A stretch of DNA of 64,000 nucleotides from Okapia johnstoni (taxonomy: Eukaryota; Chordata; Mammalia; Artiodactyla; Giraffidae), in the NCBI GenBank assembly GCA_024291935.2, contig CM044315.1:78908385-78972384 (forward strand), read 5' to 3'. The translations under genes and the position numbers were made by a program. The notes beneath the pieces are model-generated. The model ran no database searches. It was not told the DNA's origin and saw nothing but the letters and a program-made list of their open reading frames with translations. This document shows, piece after piece, positions 10,800 to 21,545 of the stretch; position 1 is the first letter of the stretch; each line of letters opens with the position of its first letter.

Positions 10800-10968
10800 A
10801 ATATTTTTTAAAAGTTAATCAATTAGGTTGTGCCAGGTCTTAGCTGAGCATACGGAATCTTCAATCTTCGTGGTGGTATACTGGATCTAGTTTTCTGACT
10901 AGGGATCAAACTCAGGCCTCCTGCATTGAAAGTGCCAAATATTAGCCACTGGAATGCAAGGGAAGCCC
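10800..10968 (-). mobile_element. CHR-2-type SINE, antisense, diverged
   Basis: 'gactagggatcaaactcagg', 'cctcctgcattgaaagtgcc' and 'atgcaagggaagcccc' mark the tRNA-derived head in antisense. More diverged than the others. Confidence 0.75.
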
Positions 10969-11214
10969 CCAATCTTCATATACAGTCTTTACCCTACATT
11001 TTTATACCCATAACAGTACAATTCCACTTGCTAAGTTTATTTGTAATTTGCAGTAATTTGAACAGGGTTTGGATTGAAGTTGAGTTTTGCTTAGCAAACC
11101 CTTTCTGTCATGGATTAAAATTCAGATTTTAAACAAAACTTGGGAGTACGTAGGATGACACGTGTCCTTGAACACTTTTAAAGCACTATTTTATGATAGG
11201 CAACTGAAGTGATG
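10969..11214. other. unassigned intergenic sequence
   Basis: AT-rich, with no gene or repeat identified. Confidence 0.3.
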
Positions 11215-11400
11215 GTTACCTTCTGCCACCGCATTTTAGGAGAGACTGTCTGTTCCCATTTTTATCTCCCTATTAGACTATGAACTCCACAAGGCCAGGG
11301 GCTCTGGTTTGTTTGCTGGGGGTTCCCACCATTCAACCCAGTCTGGCATCTAAAGGGTGTGGTGAGTTTTCTGATAAAATCAGTTAATCAATGGAAAACA
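11215..11400 (+). repeat. L2 LINE 3' end
   Basis: 'ctattagactatgaactcca' followed by 'caaggccaggggctctggtt' and 'cagtctggcatctaaagg' follows the L2 3' end order. Confidence 0.7.
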
Positions 11401-11464
11401 CTGTAGAGATTTGGAAGCTCCGTCTTAGGACATGATGAGAACTATCTTATTTTAGGGAGTTTTA

Positions 11465-11640
11465 GTTCGATTTATATCCAGATTCTACCAATTATTGACA
11501 AATGTTTGATGTAGGACCTTCACTCAACTCAGAGCTCCTGTTTTCTCATCTGTAAAGTAAGGATAGTGGTAGTACCTATCACATAGAGTTATTGTGAGGT
11601 TTCAGTGAGATAATGCACTTCCTATCAGATCCAAGCCTTC
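11465..11640 (+). repeat. MIR SINE
   Basis: 'ttctcatctgtaaagtaagg', 'atagtggtagtacctatcac' and 'gttattgtgaggtttcagtg' are sense MIR landmarks. Confidence 0.82.
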
Positions 11641-11649
11641 TATAAAACA

Positions 11650-11872
11650 AGGTCCTTCAACCTCAGTGCCTCTGACATGTGAGTCAGGATAATTCCTTGT
11701 GTGGGACTGGTCTGTGCATTGTAGGATGTTTACCAGCATTTCCATTTTCTACCGTTAGATGCCAGTACCACTCCCAACCTCCCTTATGACAGCCAAAAAT
11801 GTCTCCTGATTTGCCAAATGTCCCCTGGGAGGTAAAATCATCCCTAGTTGAAAACCACTGCTACAAAGTTCC
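11650..11872 (-). repeat. MER20-type hAT-Charlie DNA transposon
   Basis: Antisense non-autonomous hAT relic: 'caacctcagtgcctctgaca', 'gcattgtaggatgtttacca', 'gatgccagtaccactcccaa', 'tgtctcctgatttgccaaat', 'gtcccctgggaggtaaaatc', ending in a ttgaaaaccactg terminus. About 220 bp, the usual length of the family. Confidence 0.82.
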
Positions 11873-11874
11873 AG

Positions 11875-12328
11875 TATTTGATGTGTTATTGGTACAAGGG
11901 TAGACAAATAGATCCATGGAACAGAAGATAGAGATCAAAAATGGACCGCTACATATATGGAATGTGATATATGACAGAAGTAGAATTATGTATCAGTGAA
12001 GAAGAAACAGGCTGTTTACTAAGTGGTGCTGGAGCAATTGATTGAAAAAAATTACAATTCTATCTCATTCCATTCATAAACACTTATAGAAGAAAATATG
12101 GGAGAGTATCTTCATTGTTTCAAGGTAAGAAGGATTTCTTAAACCTCACAAAACATGAAGGGAAAATGTTTATACCTTTTATGTTAAAAATCATGTATGT
12201 CAGTAGCATCATAGACAAAGTGAAAATCTAAGGGGCAAATTGGAAGAAATTATTTGTGACCTAATACCCAATAAAAGATATGTATTTAGAATATAATGAT
12301 AGAATGCCAGCCAACACCTAAATGCTGA
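11875..12328 (+). mobile_element. L1 LINE ORF2 fragment, left part
   Basis: Decayed L1 ORF2 in sense: 'acaaatagatccatggaaca', 'aagtggtgctggagcaattg', 'catagacaaagtgaaaatct'. L1 sequence resumes at about 12990 near the next expected position, so the MLT1-like block between appears to split it. Confidence 0.75.
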
Positions 12329-12329
12329 C

Positions 12330-12770
12330 TGTATTAGCTTCCTAAGAGTGCTATAACAAATTACCACAAACTAAGTGGCTTAAAATAACAGAAATATACT
12401 CTCACAATTCTGGAGGCTAGAAGTTCAAAATCAAGGTGTCAGCAGCTCTGTTTCCTTCTGGCAGCTCTAAGGGAGAATTGTTCCATGCCTTTCTCCTAGC
12501 TAGGGTTGTCAGCAATCCTTGGCATTTCTTGGCTTCTAGCCTCATCACTCTAATCTCTGCTTTGTCTTCACGTGTTCTTCTTCCCTGTGTCTCTGTGTCT
12601 TAACATGGGCCTCTTAGGACACTAACTGTTATATTTAGGGTCCACCTGGGTCTAATACGGCTTCATCTAAACTTGATTACATCAGCAAAAGCCAACCTCC
12701 AAATAAGGTCACATTCTGAGGTTCTGGTGGGCTTGAATTTTTGAAGGATACTATTCAACCCAATACAGTC
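12330..12770 (-). mobile_element. MLT1-type MaLR LTR, antisense
   Basis: Starts tgtattagcttcctaagagt and carries the antisense MLT1 order: 'ctcacaattctggaggctag', 'cttcacgtgttcttcttccc', 'ccaaataaggtcacattctg', 'ctattcaacccaatacag'. Confidence 0.85.
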
Positions 12771-12989
12771 CACTCTTTGAATACCTTTATTGCATCCAAA
12801 CATCTCCAAAGGTCTTAAATTTTTCCAGCATCAACTCCAAGTCCCAAGTCTCATCTAAATATCAACTTAGAAAGTCCCAAACCTCGTAATCTAAATTTTG
12901 TAAGTCAAGTGTGGGTGAAACTCTGAAAATGCTCCACCATGGGACAAAATTTCTCTTTATCTGTGAACCTGTGAAGCTAGAAAACAGTT
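12771..12989 (-). mobile_element. probable MaLR internal sequence, antisense
   Basis: Immediately follows the LTR. 'caactccaagtcccaagtct' with 'catctaaatatcaactta' resembles antisense MaLR internal sequence. No intact coding region. Confidence 0.5.
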
Positions 12990-13904
12990 GCCTGGTTGCA
13001 AAATACAAAAGTGCCAATCAAATAATGGGCAGAAGATCTAAATAGACATTTTTCCTAAGAAGACATATGGATGGCCAAAAAGCACATGAAAAGATGCTCA
13101 ACATCGATAATTGTTAGAGAAATGCAAATCACAACTACAATGAGGTATCACCTCTCACCCATCAAAATGGACATCATCAAAAAATCTACAAACAGTAAAT
13201 GCTGGATGCATGTGAGTGAACTCAGTCATGCCCAACTCTTTGCTACCCCACACACTGTAGCCCATCAGGCTCATCTGTCCATAGAATTTTCCAGGCAAGA
13301 ATACTGGAGTGGGTTACCATTTCTTTCTTGTAGGGTATGGAAAAAAGGGAACCTTCCTCCACTTTTGGTGGGAATGTAAATTGATAAACCACTATGGAGA
13401 AGAGTATTCAGGTTCCTTAAAAAACTAAAAACAGAGCTACAAGATCCTACAACCTCATTACTGGGCATATATCCAGAGAAAATCATAATTTGAAAAGATG
13501 CATGCACCCAAATGTTCATTGCAGCACTATTTACAATAGCCAAGCAGCCTAAATGTTCATCAACAGATGAATGGATAAAGAAGTTGTGATACATATATAT
13601 ATACAATGGAATATTACTCACCCATAAAAAAGGAATGAAATAATGTCATCTGCAGCAACATGGATGGACCTAGATATTGTCATACTGAATGAAGTAACTC
13701 AGACAGAAAAAGATAAGTATCATGTGCTATCAGTTATATGTAGGATCTAAAAAAATGATACAAATAAACTTATTTACTAGACACAAATAGAGCCACAGAT
13801 GTAGAAAACAAACTTATGGTCATCAGGGGGAAGGGTGAGGGAGGGATAAATAGGGAGTTAGGATTGATGTATACACACTACTATATATGAAATTGATAAC
13901 TATT
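12990..13904 (+). mobile_element. L1 LINE ORF2/3'UTR, interrupted by BovA
   Basis: Sense L1: 'gatggccaaaaagcacatga', 'gaggtatcacctctcaccca', 'gcagcactatttacaatagc', 'caatggaatattactcaccc'. A BovA SINE sits at 13208-13335 and a BovB at 13905-14184. L1 3'UTR continues at 14185-14283. Confidence 0.88.
13208..13335 (-). mobile_element. BovA-type SINE inside L1
   Basis: 'gtgaactcagtcatgcccaa', 'cactgtagcccatcaggctc' and 'aagaatactggagtgggtta' give an antisense BovA body of about 130 bp lodged in L1 ORF2 sequence. Confidence 0.82.
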
Positions 13905-14184
13905 GGGTGTTCATTGGAAGGACTGATGTTGAAGCTGAAACTCCAATACTTTGGCCACCTGATGCGAAGAGCTGACTCATTGGAAAAGACCCTGATGCCA
14001 GGAAAGATTGAGGGCAGGAGGAGAACGGAACGACAGAGGATGAGATGGCTGGATGGCATCACTGACTCTATGGACATGGGTTTGGGTGGACTCAGGGAGT
14101 TGGTGATGGACAGGGAGGCCTGGCATGCTGCAGTTCATGGGATCGCAAAGAGTCGGACACAACTGAGCGACTGAACTGAACTGA
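13905..14184 (+). mobile_element. BovB LINE 3' end inside L1
   Basis: Starts abruptly at gggtgttcattggaaggact and ends with the ctgaactgaactga tail. Open in frame over the C-terminal BovB block ([15 protein letters not shown]). Flanking tatt at 13901-13904 and 14186-14189 may be a minimal duplication. Confidence 0.92.
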
Positions 14185-14283
14185 ATATTAAAAACCTACT
14201 GTATAGCCCAGGGAACTCTTCTCAATACTCTGTAATGACCTATATGGGAAAGAATCTAAAAAAAGAGTGGATATATACAGTGT
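14185..14283 (+). mobile_element. L1 3'UTR remnant
   Basis: 'cctactgtatagcccaggga' and 'tactctgtaatgacctatat' continue the L1 interrupted at 13905. It stops before the usual 3' end, at the next BovB. Confidence 0.8.
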
Positions 14284-14748
14284 ATTAAAACTCAGAGACA
14301 TCACTTTGCCATCAAAGGTCCGTATAGTCAAAGCTATGATTTTTCAAGTAGTTATGTTTGGGTGTGAGAGATGGACCATAAAGAAGGCTGAGCACTGAAT
14401 AATTGAGGCTTTTGAACTGTGGTGTTGGAGAAGACTCTTGAGAGTCCCTTGGACAACAAGGAGATCCAGTCAGTCCATCATAAAGGAAATCAGTCCTGAA
14501 TATTCATTGCAAGGACTGCTGCTGAAGCTGAAGCTTCAAAACTTTGGCCACCTGATGCAAAGAGCTGACTCATTGGAAAAGACCTTGATGCTGGGAAGGA
14601 TTGAAGACAAGAGGAGAAGGGGACAACAGAAGATGAGATGGTTGGATGTCATCATCAACTCAATGGACATGAGTTTGAGCAAACTCCGGGAGATAGTGAA
14701 AGACAGGGAAATCTGGCATGCTGCAGTCCATAGTGTCGCAAAGACTTG
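14284..14748 (+). mobile_element. BovB LINE 3' portion
   Basis: Begins at 'cagagacatcactttgccat' and runs through the RT C-terminal region to 'gtcgcaaagacttgatct'. Several stops, so older than the 5585-6700 copy. Confidence 0.9.
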
Positions 14749-15752
14749 ATCTCAAGCAAATTCAAAAGCTGTCAGGGCAAATTCCATTAGGTCTTGGGGC
14801 TGGAGAATCATTCTTTGTGGCTCTGTCTGCCCTCTGAGCCCAAGGAGGTCTCTTCAGCTCCTGTCTCTGGGCCCATCTCTCTGGCCTCTGTGTTCAAGGT
14901 ACTGCCCTTGGAATCATTCTTCCTTTTACTTGAAGCATAACATATATATGTAGCTGAGTAATTTTGGCAGCTCATTGCCTACTTGTAGAATCCCTGAATT
15001 CCCACATCTTTCCTTCATTCTGTCTCTGTCCCCTTCAGTCCAGGTTGGCAGTATTTCTGCTGATATGACATTCTCACAAACCTTTGTTAGTCTCCTTTGT
15101 ATGTCAGGGGAATCCATGCCATTACACAAGAGGATTCTCCACAGATCCCTCCTATATAACCCATATGTCTATTCCTGGGTTCTGCTGAGGTGGTTGATTA
15201 GATCTGTAAGTCACACAACTAATCTCATCCGCAGCAGTTTTTCCAGCTACATACACCCTTGCCTCTGTTTCCAGTGTGTGTATTATCTGAATTTGCTGAA
15301 AATTTCTCAAATCATCAAATGTTTGTTCCTTTTTGTTGAATACCCCTTTCTTCAATTTCTTTCTTTCCTCTTGTGTCTTACTGTAAGCAACAAGAAATTA
15401 GGTCACACCTTCCATGCTTTTTCTTGGAAATCTCTTGAGCTAAATATCCAGATTCATTGTTTACAATTTCCACTTTCCACCTAACAGTAAAACCCAGTTC
15501 AGCCAAGTTCTCTGCCACTTTGTAACCAGGATTGCCTTTCTTTGAGGGTTTAAAAACATGTTTCTCATTTCCATCTGAGACCTCAAGAATTACCTTCACC
15601 TCCATATTTCTAGAACAGTCTCTTCAAGGCAGTCAAGGCTTTTTCTATCACGTGCCTCAAAATTCTTCTAGCCCCTACCTATTACCCAATTCCAAAGCCA
15701 TTTCCACATTTTTGGTATTTGTTACAGTAGCACCCACTTCCTAGTACCAAAA
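14749..15752 (-). mobile_element. probable MaLR/ERV internal sequence, antisense
   Basis: Pattern typical of antisense MaLR-type internal DNA: 'ctctgagcccaaggaggtct' at the left, and 'ttttggtatttgttacagta' then 'cttcctagtaccaaaatct' at the right, directly before an LTR-like start (tgtatcaggcagggttctcc). Reading frames of 60-170 codons in it show no recognisable domain. Confidence 0.55.
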
Positions 15753-15951
15753 TCTGTATCAGGCAGGGTTCTCCAGGGACACAGAACTAGATAGGGGAGA
15801 TTCTCTTCTTCCCTCCCACCCCCATATGTATTACTCTCTCAGTGGGCATAATCTCCTTTACTTCACATCAAATAGTTGTAGATGTTAACTACGTCTGCAA
15901 AATATCTTCACAGCAATACCTAGATTTGTGTTTGAATGCAGTACTTGGGTG
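15753..15951. repeat. LTR-like ancient repeat, left part (family not named)
   Basis: Starts tgtatcaggcagggttctcc then agggacacagaac, a common mammalian repeat start. It continues to 'tcttcacagcaatacctaga' and is broken by BovB. The end resumes at 17755-17795 (agctaagttggcatataaaa). The same family recurs at 29640-34460. Confidence 0.6.
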
Positions 15952-17754
15952 CAATCTCAAGTGCAACAGACAGAATGATCTCTGTTCATTTCCAAGGCAA
16001 ATCATTCAGTATCACAGTAATCCAAGTCTATGCTCCAACCAGTAATGCCGAAGAAGCTGAAGTTGACCGGTTCTACGAGACCTTCTAGAACTAACACCAA
16101 GAAAAAGAGGTCCTTTTCATCATAGGGGACTGGAATGCAAAAGTAGGAAGTCAAGAGATCCCTGGAGTAACAGGCAAGTTTGGCCTTGGAGTACAAAATG
16201 AAGCAGGGCAAAGGCTAACAGAGTTCTGTCAAGAGAACGCATTGGTCATAGCAAACACCCTCTTCCAACAATACAAGAGACGACTCTACACGTGGACATC
16301 ACCAGATGGTCAATACTGAAATCAGATTGATTATATTCTTTGCAGCCAAAGATGGAGAAGCTCTATACAGTCAGCAAAAACAAGACCGGGAGCTGACTGT
16401 GGCTCAGATCATGAACTCCTTATTGCCAGATTCAGACTTAAACTGAAGAAAGTAGGGAAAACCACTAGACCATTCAGGTATGACCTAGATCAAATCCCTT
16501 ATGATTATACAGTGGAAGTGACAAATAGATTCAAGAGATTAGATCTGATAGAGTGCCTGAAGAACTATGGACAGAGGCTCATGACATTGTACAGGAGGTG
16601 ATGATTAAAACCATCCCCAAGAAAAAGAAATACAGAAAGGCAAAATGGTTGTCTGAGGAGGCCTTGCAATTAGCTGAGAAAAGAAGAAAAGGAAAAGGAG
16701 AAAAAGAAAGATATATCCATCTGAATGCAGAGTTCCAAAGAATTGCAAGGAGAGATAAGAAAGCCTTCCTCAGTGAACAATGCAAAGAAATGAGGAAAAC
16801 AATAGAATGGGAAAGACTAGAGATTTCTGGTTCCAAATTGGGAAAGGAGTATGTCAAGACTGTATATTGTCACCCTGCTTATTTAACTTATATGTAGAAT
16901 ACATCATGCGAAATGCAGGGCTGGATGAAGCACAAGCTGGAATCAAGATTGCTGGGAGAAATATTAATAACCTCAGATATGCAGATGACACCACCCTTAT
17001 GCCAGAAAGTGAATAGGAACTAAAGAACCTCTTGATGAAAGTGAAAGAGGAGAGTGAAAAAGCTGGCTTAAAACTCAACATTCAGAAAACTAAAATCATG
17101 GCATCTGGTCCCATCACTTCATGGCAAATAGATGGGCAAACAGTGGAAACAGTGAGAGACTTTATTTTTGGGGGCTCCAAAATCACTGCAGATGGTGACT
17201 TCAGCCATGAAATTAAAAGACTCTTGCTCCTTGGAAGAAAAGCTACGACCAACCCAGCATATTAAAAAACAGAGACATTGCTGACAAAGGTTCATCTAGT
17301 CAAAGCTATGGTTTTTCCAGTAGTCATGTATGGATGTGAGAGTTGGACTATAAAGAAAGCTGAGTGCTGAAGAATTGATGTTTTTGAACTGTGGTGTTGG
17401 AGAAGAGTCTTGAGAGTCCCTTGGACTGCAAGGAAGTCAAACCAGTCAATTCTAAAAGGAGATCAGTCCTGCGTGTTCATTGGAAGGACTGATGTTGAAG
17501 CTGAAACTCCAATACTTTGGCTACCTGATGAGAAGAACTGACTCACTGGAAAAGACCCTGATGTTGGGAAAGATTGAAGGCAGGAGGAGAAGGGGATGAC
17601 AGAGGATGAGTTGGTTGGATCGCATCACTGACTTGACAGGCATGAGTTTGAGTAAGCTCCAGGAGTTGGTGGTGGACAGGGAAGCCTGGCGTACTGTAGT
17701 CCATTGGATCACAAAGAGTTGGACACGACTGATCGACTGAACTGAACTGAACTG
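15952..17754 (+). mobile_element. BovB LINE with endonuclease domain and internal deletion
   Basis: 15952-16820 covers the apurinic/apyrimidinic-type endonuclease part: GDWNAKVGSQ, then YTWTSPDGQY, IDYIL and CGSDHELL can be read, broken by stops. At about 16825 the sequence jumps to RT motifs (FQIGKGV-like, [10 protein letters not shown]), so the connecting region and N-terminal RT are missing. The 3' end and actgaactgaactga tail follow to 17754. The only copy here with clear endonuclease sequence; non-functional. Confidence 0.9.
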
Positions 17755-17797
17755 ATAGACTAGCTAAGTTGGCATATAAAACTAACTGTCACATAAA
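17755..17797. repeat. LTR-like ancient repeat, right end
   Basis: 'agctaagttggcatataaaa' followed by ctaactgtcaca matches the end motif of the repeat started at 15753 and of the copy ending at 34460. Confidence 0.55.
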
Positions 17798-19015
17798 CCA
17801 CAGAAAAATGGGCGATTAATAAGAAGCATGGCTAATTCATAAGGGAAGAAACTGAAATAGTCAATAGCATAGTAAATTGGTACAACCACTTGAAAATCTA
17901 GTGAAGTCAAAGATTCCTGAATAAGTAGGGAAGTAGGGGCTGGATCAGACAACAGAACCATTCTATGTTTTCTTGATATGAAAGGCTAAGTAATGAATTA
18001 GGGGCTTATACAACAGTTAGAAGGGCAGGAGAGTAAAGGCTGGAGAAACCACCATCAAAGATAAAATGCCACCAAAAGTCTCACCTTGAGACATCAATGA
18101 TTGAGTAGTTACAGAAGGCACTGGGAAGGTGCCATAATTCTCACGAACCTGAGACACTTCCACCAACTGACTTAGTCTGAAACAGTGAAGCAGAAGCAGA
18201 TAGTTTTCTAGAGCTCCCTGGGAAGCTACTCTGGCTTTCATGTCTGCCCACATCTCTTGCTGCAATTATCTCCAAAGTAACGGTCTTCTCTCTTTTACTC
18301 TTCATCTCATCTTGGAGAACTACACATTTTACATGCCTCAGTCCACTGGACCCTTGGAAGGTTCATCACTGTAACAGTCTCATGAATGTTTATGTTTATT
18401 TCCCTCCTTCTGGCACTCATGTGTCTTATCAAAGCACCCAGTGTTTTGGATAAGCAACTTCCTGCTCATTAGGAAGTTGCTTGCCTCTCACAGTCAGCAA
18501 GATGTCATCAAGGCAGTGAATCAACCATCTGTGGAAGATGGTTCGGTGATATAGAAAGGAGATATGATCAAAGTCTCTAGAGTCTAGATTATGACAGAGA
18601 GTCAACACAGATTTGAGGCAAGATATTGAAAGCGTAACTGTCTCTGCCAATAAAACTGCACTGCTCTGGCTGTCTTTGCACATGCACACACAGACATGTG
18701 TCCTTCCCCCAGCCCCACTCCTGCCCCCATGCACACGAGAGAGACAGAATAGAGTGGGGGGAGAGAGAGAGTGTTCTAAAGTCTCTCTCTGACAGTTAAG
18801 TGCTCCACTTGGCCTCTGCCACTCTTATCACACATAGAACTCAGGGAGCCCATTTCAATGGCTGCATCACCACTGTTATTTCTGACTTTCCGAGAATGGC
18901 CAATACAGAGACTTTCAAGGATGCTAGTGCTCCCCTCACTAATAGAATCTTCAGAGTCTGGGTGAAAAGGACACTCCTGTAAGTGATCATTTTGTCATCT
19001 TCAAAACAGAAGTCC
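17798..19015 (-). mobile_element. ERVL-like endogenous retrovirus pol fossil, antisense
   Basis: On the minus strand, about 18430-18600 reads HNLDSRDFDHISF then LIHCLDDILLT. This is the layout of an ERVL-type reverse transcriptase active-site region, with a DD pair in the YxDD position. Flanking sequence has no intact frame. 17798-18400 is assigned to the same element only by position. A GA-rich tract lies at about 18735-18790. Confidence 0.55.
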
Positions 19016-19019
19016 TATC

Positions 19020-19451
19020 TCTTGCCCTTTCAGATCACTTAATCTGGCTTTTATTCCAATCATTTCAATGCTCTTATTTAAGATTACCAGTAACCTAGTA
19101 TTGCTAAATCAAAGGGACACTTCAACCTGCAGAAGCATATAGCAAGTGGTGTTCACAGTTTCTCTTCTTGGCTTCCACATTGTCCTTATGTTTTGAAGAC
19201 ATGTACATCTCTCCCTTGTACATCTTTGAGTGTTTCTTTTCTGTCCCAAGGCTGGCTCTTGCTCCACTATTCATCCTCTAATGTTAGAATACCTTAGACT
19301 ATTTTCTCAACTCTTGTTTATCGTTGCTACACTAACCTTTCTCCTTAGGTCATCTCATACATCTCAGGTCTTTACTTGGCTCAGTCTCTCTTCCTAGAAT
19401 GCTCTTCATTCCCTTGTTAGTTGGTCAATTTCTTGTCTTCAGATGTCAACC
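19020..19451 (+). repeat. L2 LINE, left part
   Basis: 'agattaccagtaacctagta', 'aaatcaaagggacacttcaa' and 'cttcctagaatgctcttcat' follow sense L2 order. Interrupted by an L1 at 19452 and by a BovB at 20220, then finished at 20880-21020. Confidence 0.65.
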
Positions 19452-20147
19452 TAAATGTCAGTGCATATGTACCACAGCTTCCTTATCCATTCATCTGCCG
19501 ATGGACATCTAGGTTGCTTCCATGTCCTGGCTATTGTAAACAGTGCTGCGATGAACATTGGGGTACACGCGTCTCTTTCAATTCTGGTTTCCTCGGTGTA
19601 TATGCCTAGCAGTGGGATTGCTGGGTCATATGGCAGTTCTATTCCCAGTTTTTTAAGGAATCTCCACACTGTTCTCCATAGTGGCTGTACTAGTTTGCAT
19701 TCCCACCAACAGTGTAAGAGGGTTCCCTTTTCTCCACACCCTCTCCAGCATTTATTGCTTGTAGACTTTTGGATAGCAGCCATTCTGACTGGTGTGTAAT
19801 GGTACCTCATTGTGGTTTTGATTTGCATTTCTCTAATAATGAGTGATGTTGAGCATCTTTTCATGTGTTTGTTAGCCATCTGTATGTCTTCTTTGGAGAA
19901 ATGTCTGTTTAGTTCTTTGGCCCATTTTTTGATTGGGTCGTTTATTTTTCTGGAATTCAGCTGCAGGAGTTGCTTGTATATTTTTGAGATTAATTGTTTG
20001 TCTGTTGCTTCGTTTGCTATTATTTTCTCGTCGATGTATGGCAAAAACTACTACAATATTGTAAAGTAATTAGCCCCCAACTAAAATAAAAAAAAAAATG
20101 CAGGCACACACTAAAAAAAAAAAAAATAAAAAAATAAATGTCAGTGC
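19452..20147. mobile_element. L1 insertion with 5' inversion (twin priming) and 13-bp TSD
   Basis: Flanked by taaatgtcagtgc at 19452-19464 and 20135-20147. The left block, 19465 to about 20036, is L1 ORF2 C-terminal sequence in antisense. It is open on the minus strand for 197 codons, with [20 protein letters not shown] and [12 protein letters not shown] visible. The right block, about 20037-20134, is the L1 3' end in sense (actactacaatattgtaaag) with a poly(A)-rich tail. Opposite orientations inside one duplication indicate twin priming. Intact reading over the fragment suggests a young insertion. Confidence 0.9.
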
Positions 20148-20219
20148 TTCAGAGAAGATTTTCTTGATGCCTGAGTCTAGGCTAGGAACACTTTTCAAGC
20201 ACTCAGTATTGCCCCTTTG
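20148..20219 (+). repeat. L2 LINE, middle part
   Basis: 'cagagaagattttcttgatg' continues the L2 after the L1 insertion ('tcagtgaggccttcc'-type region). Confidence 0.55.
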
Positions 20220-20868
20220 ATCCCATCACTTCATGGCAAATAGATGGGGAAACAGTGGAAACAGTTACAGACTTTATTTTTGGGGCTCCAAAATCACTAC
20301 AGATGGTGACTGCAGCCATGAAATTAAAAGACACTTGCTCCTTGGAAGAAAAGCTATGACCAACCTAAACAGCATATTAAAAAGCAGAGACGTTACTTTC
20401 CCAACAAAAGTCCATCTAGTCAAAGCTATGGTTTTTCCAACAGTCATGTATGGATGTGAGAGTTGGACTATAAAGAAAGCTGAACACTGAAAAATTGATG
20501 CTTTTGAAGTGTGGTATTGGAGAAGACTCTTGAGAGTCCCTTGGACTGCAAGGAGATTCAACCAGTCCCTCCTAAAGGAAATCAGTCCTGAATATTCATT
20601 GGAGGGACTGATGCTGAAGGTGAAACTCCAATACTTTAGCCACCTGATGCAAAGAACTGACTCATTAGAAAAGACCCTGATGCTGGGAAAGATTGAAGGT
20701 GGGAGGAGAAGGGGATGACAGGGGATGAGATGGTTGGATGGCATCACCGACTCAATGGACATGAGTTTGAGTAAACTCTGGCAGTTGGTGATGGACAGGG
20801 AGGCCTGGCGTGCTGCAGTCCATGGAGTCGCAGAGTTGGACACGACTGAGCAACTGAACTGAACTGCT
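20220..20868 (+). mobile_element. BovB LINE 3' portion inside L2
   Basis: Starts at atcccatcacttcatggcaa and ends gaactgaactg. Flanking ttgcccctttg (about 20209) and ttgcccctttac (about 20868) form a target-site duplication of about 10 bp. C-terminal BovB blocks are recognisable, with stops. Confidence 0.9.
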
Positions 20869-20879
20869 TGCCCCTTTAC

Positions 20880-21020
20880 AATAGTTACATTTATAATTAC
20901 TGTTCCATGTCTCATTTCCTACTAAATTGTAAGCACATTGAGAATAGGAAAAGTGTTAATACCCAACATACTTCCTGGCATATGGGTGGTGCTCAATATT
21001 TATAGATTACTCATAGATGA
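20880..21020 (+). repeat. L2 LINE 3' end
   Basis: 'actaaattgtaagcacattg', 'cttcctggcatatgggtggt' and 'gctcaatatttatagatt' are the L2 3' end. Confidence 0.7.
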
Positions 21021-21269
21021 ATATGGAAGTAAAGGTCAAATTGGATTTAATTTCAAATGGTTGAACAACTGTGGCTCAACTTTATTTGCTGATTAATCTA
21101 TAAATTACTTGTCATTTGTAATACCTTCTTTTTCTTATATTATATTTTTATACCTTAATATTCTTTCTAGGAAGTATCTCCAGTCTCACTGTTCTATCTG
21201 CATGTAATTATGCCAGCAAAATGCTGTTTTTTTTACAAGGTAAACTTTTATTTTGGAATTATTTTATCT
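21021..21269. other. unassigned AT-rich sequence
   Basis: No gene or repeat recognised. Confidence 0.3.
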
Positions 21270-21545
21270 TTTAAAATTTTATTTATTTTTGGCTGTGTAG
21301 GGTCTTAGTTGTGGTGCTTGGGCTTTGTTGCCTTACACAGGCTTCTCTCTAGTGGGGGTTTGTGTGATGTCTTTCTCATGATTAGACTGGACTTACAGTC
21401 TAATTACTGCTCTTGGAAAGAGTAATACAGAAGTGAAGCGCCCTTCTCATCACACTCCACTGGAGTAGTTAACTTTCATTAAGATTATTAAGATCCCACA
21501 TGCCACGGCAGCACGGCCAAAAAAATGAAAAATAAATAAAGTTTC
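21270..21545. repeat. CHR-2 fragments in opposite orientation around an unknown core
   Basis: 21270-21362 is antisense CHR-2 (tttggctgtgtagggtctta, ggcttctctctagtggggg). 21490-21540 is a sense CHR-2 tail (agatcccacatgccacggca, aaataaataaag). The core 21363-21489 (attagactggacttacagtc) is not CHR-2. Confidence 0.65.

Noticed and set aside
14975..15484. 169-codon + strand frame as a gene
   Set aside because: It lies in probable antisense MaLR internal DNA between BovB and an LTR-like start, with no domain.
19451..20044. 197-codon minus-strand frame as a host gene
   Set aside because: It is an L1 ORF2 C-terminal fragment inside a duplication-flanked insertion.
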